DNA of 64,000 nucleotides, from the NCBI RefSeq assembly GCF_021147775.1, contig NZ_JAGTPK010000012.1, positions 1-64,000 of the forward strand, in the 5' to 3' direction. Below are positions 61,062 to 64,000 of the stretch, piece after piece; the first letter of the stretch is position 1; every line of letters starts with the position of its first letter. The stretch comes from Pseudomonas californiensis (lineage in GTDB: Bacteria; Pseudomonadota; Gammaproteobacteria; Pseudomonadales; Pseudomonadaceae). The translations under genes and the position numbers were made by a program. The notes under the pieces were generated by a model. The model was not told where the DNA came from, searched no databases, and worked only from the letters and a program-made list of their open reading frames with translations.

Positions 61062-61718
61062 TTATCCTCGTGCGCTGTGATACAGACTCACGTCTCTGAA
61101 CTCATGTGGCTCGGCCAGATCCGGCAGTGTATGGGCGTTGAGCACCGCCATGCGTTGATAGGCCGGATGCTTGAAGTCGCGAACCCTGGAGTCGGCGACC
61201 AGCGCCTGGCGGCCGCGGCTCAGGAAGTGATCCAGCAGCGGCAGGTTGGCGCGGTCGTACAGCACGTCTGCTACCAGAATCAGGTCGAAACGATCGGCCT
61301 CGGCGAAGAAATCACCCGAGCAGTCGAGTTGCACCTGATTGAGTTCGGCGTTTGCCCGGCATGCAGCCAGTGCCAGAGGGTCAAGGTCACAGGCGACCAC
61401 TTCGAGCGCTCCGGCCCTTGCCGCTGCAATAGCGGCAACGCCTGAGCCTGCACCGAAATCCAGCACTCTCTTGCCATACACCCAGTGCGGGTGCGATGCC
61501 AGAAACCGCGCCAACGCAAGGCCGCTGGCCCAGCAAAAACTCCAATAGGGTGGCTCGTGCAGGATCCGGCGTGTTTCGTCGGGGCTGAAGGCGCGGTCCA
61601 TATTGTCGGCGTCGATCAGCCACAGCTTCAAGTCGGTATCCGGAAGTGCCGTGACGGCCAGTCGTGCGTCGCCGAGCAATTCGCTCAGTGCCTGTTGAAG
61701 ATATGGCGGTGCGATCAT
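61062..61718 (-). CDS. SAM-dependent methyltransferase, ETFB-lysine-methyltransferase-like
   Basis: A 218-residue class I methyltransferase. Motif I VLDFGAGSGVAAIAAARAG (~85-103), the acidic residue in EVVACDLDPLAL, and VADVLYD (motif post II) are visible. The N-terminal half has PPYWSFCWASGLALARFL, typical of the METTL20/ETFB-lysine methyltransferase group, which modifies electron-transfer flavoprotein beta in mitochondria and alpha-proteobacteria. The target here is unproven. It overlaps the preceding lipoprotein gene by four bases (ATGA). Confidence 0.8.
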   Translation of the reverse strand: MIAPPYLQQALSELLGDARLAVTALPDTDLKLWLIDADNMDRAFSPDETRRILHEPPYWSFCWASGLALARFLASHPHWVYGKRVLDFGAGSGVAAIAAARAGALEVVACDLDPLALAACRANAELNQVQLDCSGDFFAEADRFDLILVADVLYDRANLPLLDHFLSRGRQALVADSRVRDFKHPAYQRMAVLNAHTLPDLAEPHEFRDVSLYHSARG

Positions 61719-62164
61719 GGCGCGCTGACGAACTGCAACTGTCCGAGCGCCTGAGTGGTCGCCTGTTCAATACGCATCGACGGAAGATGCAGAATCAACT
61801 GACCTGACTTGCTGGCCCGACCTCGCAGTTCGACACGTCCGCCCACTGGAAAGGCTTCCGGGTTGAAGCGCAATTGAAAGGGCAGCGACTGACCGTTGCC
61901 CTTTAGCAAGGTGCTGGTCAGCAGTTTCTGCGGACGCCCGCGCTCATCAATCACCAGCATCGCCAGTTCGACTTCAGCGCCAGCCGGCACGCCCAGCAAT
62001 TGACCGCTGAGCTCACGTTGATAAGGCAGCAGCGGTCCGGGCCCTGCAGGGATTTTCACCGCGGGGGCGGCTGGTTTGGCCGGCGCAACCTGAGGGGTAT
62101 CGTTGCTGCTGCAGGCGGCCAGAAAACCGAAAAGGCCAAGCAGGACAAGGGGTCGTAACGTCAT
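61715..62164 (-). CDS. YbaY-family lipoprotein
   Basis: A 149-residue predicted lipoprotein: signal MTLRPLVLLGLFGFLAAC with a lipobox LAAC at ~15-18. A Pro/Ala-rich linker then leads into a YbaY-like domain (LSGQLLGVPAGAEVELAMLVIDERG, QLRFNPEAFPVGGRVELRGRA). Its function is unknown. The frame opens further upstream to 62281, but the ATG at 62164 is the signal-peptide start (AGCTC/GAG upstream). It overlaps the methyltransferase start by four bases and probably shares a transcript with it. Confidence 0.82.
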   Translation of the reverse strand: MTLRPLVLLGLFGFLAACSSNDTPQVAPAKPAAPAVKIPAGPGPLLPYQRELSGQLLGVPAGAEVELAMLVIDERGRPQKLLTSTLLKGNGQSLPFQLRFNPEAFPVGGRVELRGRASKSGQLILHLPSMRIEQATTQALGQLQFVSAP

Positions 62165-62343
62165 CAAGAGCTCCACAAGACAAAATTCGAAAGGCTGTAC
62201 GACGCTGGCGGCTGTTCCAGTATTGCCGAGCTCTGGCAATTGCACATCGCATTGTTGGCGTCTATATACCGTAAACCCCAAGCCTTGTCTTGCGAGCGGG
62301 ATGCGCTACCATGGCGTTCCTCTTTCTTTTGTTGCCTGCCACC

Positions 62344-62808
62344 ATGCACTGTCCCTTCTGCGGTGCCAATGACACCAAAGTCATCGACTCCCGCCTAGTC
62401 GCCGAAGGCGAGCAAGTACGCCGACGTCGCGAATGTCTGGCGTGCGGCGAGCGCTTCACTACATTCGAGACCGCCGAGCTGGTCTTGCCGCGTCTCATCA
62501 AGCAGGACGGCAGCCGCCAGCCCTTCGATGAAGAAAAACTGCGCGCAGGCATGCAGCGCGCCCTGGAAAAACGCCCGGTGAGTGTCGAACGTCTCGAAGC
62601 CGCGCTGGTGCACATCAAGCACAAGCTGCGAGCGACGGGCGAGCGCGAGGTCAAATCCCTGGTGGTGGGTGAACTGGTCATGACCGAACTGCAAAAACTC
62701 GATGAAGTGGCCTATATCCGTTTTGCATCGGTTTACCGACGCTTTCAGGATCTCAACGAATTCCGCGAAGAAATCGACCGATTGGCGCGTGAGCCGGGCA
62801 AGGAATAA
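62344..62808 (+). CDS. nrdR: Transcriptional repressor NrdR
   Basis: NrdR is a zinc- and nucleotide-binding repressor of ribonucleotide reductase genes. The 154-residue protein has the Cys4 zinc ribbon (Cys3, Cys6, Cys31, Cys34) and an ATP-cone domain (~48-138, [21 protein letters not shown]). The ATG at 62344 is used, because the family starts MHCPFCG; no strong ribosome-binding site is visible. It is followed six bases later by ribD, an arrangement common in pseudomonads. Confidence 0.96.
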   Translation: MHCPFCGANDTKVIDSRLVAEGEQVRRRRECLACGERFTTFETAELVLPRLIKQDGSRQPFDEEKLRAGMQRALEKRPVSVERLEAALVHIKHKLRATGEREVKSLVVGELVMTELQKLDEVAYIRFASVYRRFQDLNEFREEIDRLAREPGKE

Positions 62809-62813
62809 GTGCA

Positions 62814-63950
62814 TTGCTGACTGAACAGGCTGCTCTGGACGTTCACTATATGGCTCGCGCGCTGGAATTGGCGCGCAAGGGGCTCTATTCCACCCATCCC
62901 AATCCGCGAGTCGGTTGCGTGATTGTGCGCGACGGCAAGATCGTCGGTGAGGGCTGGCACGCACGGGCCGGTGAGCCGCACGCCGAGGTCCACGCCTTGC
63001 GTCAGGCCGGCGAGCTGGCCCGGGGTGCGACCGCCTACGTCACGCTTGAGCCTTGCAGTCACCACGGTCGAACCCCGCCGTGCGCCGATGCGCTGGTCAA
63101 CGCCGGGCTGTCGAGAGTGGTCGCTGCCATGCAGGACCCCAATCCAGAAGTCTCTGGTCGCGGTTTGTTGCGCCTGATCACTGCCGGCATAACAGTGCAG
63201 TGCGGTGTACTTGAAGCTGAAGCGCGAGCGCTGAACAAAGGCTTCATCAAACGCATGGAAACCGGGCGTCCGTACGTCAGGATCAAACTGGCGATGAGTC
63301 TTGACGGTCGCACCGCCATGGCCAGTGGCGAAAGCCAATGGATCACCGGGCCGCAAGCACGTTCGGCGGTCCAGCGACTGCGTGCTCAATCGAGCGTGGT
63401 GCTCACGGGCGCTGACACGGTACTGGCCGACAAGGCCCGCTTGACCGTGCGGCCTGATGAGCTGGGGCTCAATGCCGAGCTGACTGCACTGGCCTCCGCC
63501 CGGCCGCCATTGCGGGTGTTGATCGATGGTCGTTTGCGCGTGCCGCTGGAGGCGCCTTTTTTTCAGGCAGGCAGTGCCCTTGTGGTGACCTGTGCTGCAG
63601 CATCGGCGCGGGGCCGTTATCACGACGACGGTCATGAGATGCTTGCGTTGGCTGACAGCGCCGGTCACGTCGATCTGCGTAAACTGATGAACGAGCTGGC
63701 AAGCCGCGGCGTCAACGAAGTACTGGTTGAAGCAGGTCCGCGTCTGGCAGGTGCATTCACACGTCTGGGGCTGGTCGACGAGTTTCAGATTTTCATCGCA
63801 GGCAAGTTTCTTGGCTCATCGGCTCGACCGCTGCTTGATCTGCCGCTGGCGCAGATGAGCGAGGCGCTGGAGCTGAAGATTGTGGAGATGCGAGCCGTTG
63901 GTGATGACTGGCGAGTCATTGCTCTCCCTGTCCGCCCAGCCGGCGTATAA
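62814..63950 (+). CDS. ribD: Bifunctional riboflavin biosynthesis protein RibD
   Basis: RibD deaminates and reduces the pyrimidine intermediate of riboflavin synthesis. The 378-residue protein has an N-terminal deaminase domain with zinc ligands His56 (HAE), Cys81 and Cys90 (PCSHHGRTPPC). The C-terminal reductase domain (~150-378, KLAMSLDGRTA; NEVLVEAGPRLAGAF) follows. Start is TTG at 62814, five bases after the nrdR stop, with AGGA upstream in the nrdR tail; an ATG at 62850 would cut the domain. It is a complete gene; the next gene begins at the window end. Confidence 0.95.
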   Translation: MLTEQAALDVHYMARALELARKGLYSTHPNPRVGCVIVRDGKIVGEGWHARAGEPHAEVHALRQAGELARGATAYVTLEPCSHHGRTPPCADALVNAGLSRVVAAMQDPNPEVSGRGLLRLITAGITVQCGVLEAEARALNKGFIKRMETGRPYVRIKLAMSLDGRTAMASGESQWITGPQARSAVQRLRAQSSVVLTGADTVLADKARLTVRPDELGLNAELTALASARPPLRVLIDGRLRVPLEAPFFQAGSALVVTCAAASARGRYHDDGHEMLALADSAGHVDLRKLMNELASRGVNEVLVEAGPRLAGAFTRLGLVDEFQIFIAGKFLGSSARPLLDLPLAQMSEALELKIVEMRAVGDDWRVIALPVRPAGV

Positions 63951-63997
63951 TTCCAGGCTTTCGCTCAGCGCGAAGCCCCTGTTGTCCCGGAGGACCC

Positions 63998-64000
63998 ATG
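63998..64000 (+). CDS. Start codon of the next gene (truncated by the window)
   Basis: ATG at 63998-64000 follows GGAGGA at 63989-63994. It is likely the next gene of the riboflavin region (such as riboflavin synthase), but only the start codon is visible. Confidence 0.4.

Noticed and set aside
63951-64000. FMN riboswitch near ribD
   Set aside because: None of the conserved RFN-element segments is present in the 50 bases after ribD or upstream of nrdR.

Overview
The window looks like a chromosomal segment of a fluorescent Pseudomonas, most likely of the P. syringae complex. The reasons are the gene order (rRNA operon end, birA, coaX, tRNA cluster, secE-nusG, the rpoBC/str/S10/spc/alpha ribosomal super-cluster, katA, a bfr-like ferritin, uvrA, an MFS gene, ssb), the protein lengths and residues (for example RpoB with D521/H531/S536, and a 481-aa KatA-type catalase), and the moderate GC content. 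Species assignment is inference; no database was consulted.

Layout. 1-354: end of an rrn operon (23S 3' tail, 5S, terminator). 440-2574: birA, coaX and a small membrane-anchored SPOR-like protein. 2558-3242: tandem promoters and tRNA-Tyr, -Gly, -Thr, then a terminator, a new promoter and tRNA-Trp. 3289-15142: secE-nusG, rplKA, the L10 leader with rplJL, and rpoBC. 15220-33559: rpsL-rpsG-fusA-tuf, then the S10, spc and alpha operons through rplQ. Hairpins paired with near-consensus sigma70 promoters cut this long block into separately started units (before rpsL, rpsJ, rpsH and rpsM). 33686-40900: catalase, ferritin-like protein, uvrA (minus strand), a drug-efflux-type MFS protein and ssb.

40966-48266 is a catabolic island for a sugar acid. 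An IlvD/EDD dehydratase and a FAH-family XylX-like dehydratase run on the minus strand. A LysR regulator, an ACS-type MFS transporter, a DHRS6-like SDR dehydrogenase and a second FAH-family hydrolase run on the plus strand. Two copies of one dyad (GATAAC-N5-GTTAT) lie in the two regulatory gaps and are the likely LysR operators. The enzymes could feed two different routes from a 2-keto-3-deoxy acid.

48327-64000 is envelope and housekeeping content: an aryl-esterase-type hydrolase, a DoxX protein, a large MscS-type channel, two overlapping sugar-nucleotide-type SDR genes, an OmpW/OprG porin with a predicted ANR box, and a four-gene zinc-uptake-type ABC operon (His-rich ZrgA-like protein, ATPase, FtsX-type permease, DUF3299 protein) behind a predicted Zur box. 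These are followed by a SnoaL-like protein, a small unknown protein, a CnoX/YbbN co-chaperone, a methyltransferase-lipoprotein pair, nrdR and ribD. The ribD downstream neighbour is cut off at its start codon.

I saw no CRISPR array, prophage or insertion sequence. The least-described parts are the dual-route sugar-acid island, the zinc ABC operon with its DUF3299 member, and the hairpin/promoter junctions inside the ribosomal operons.
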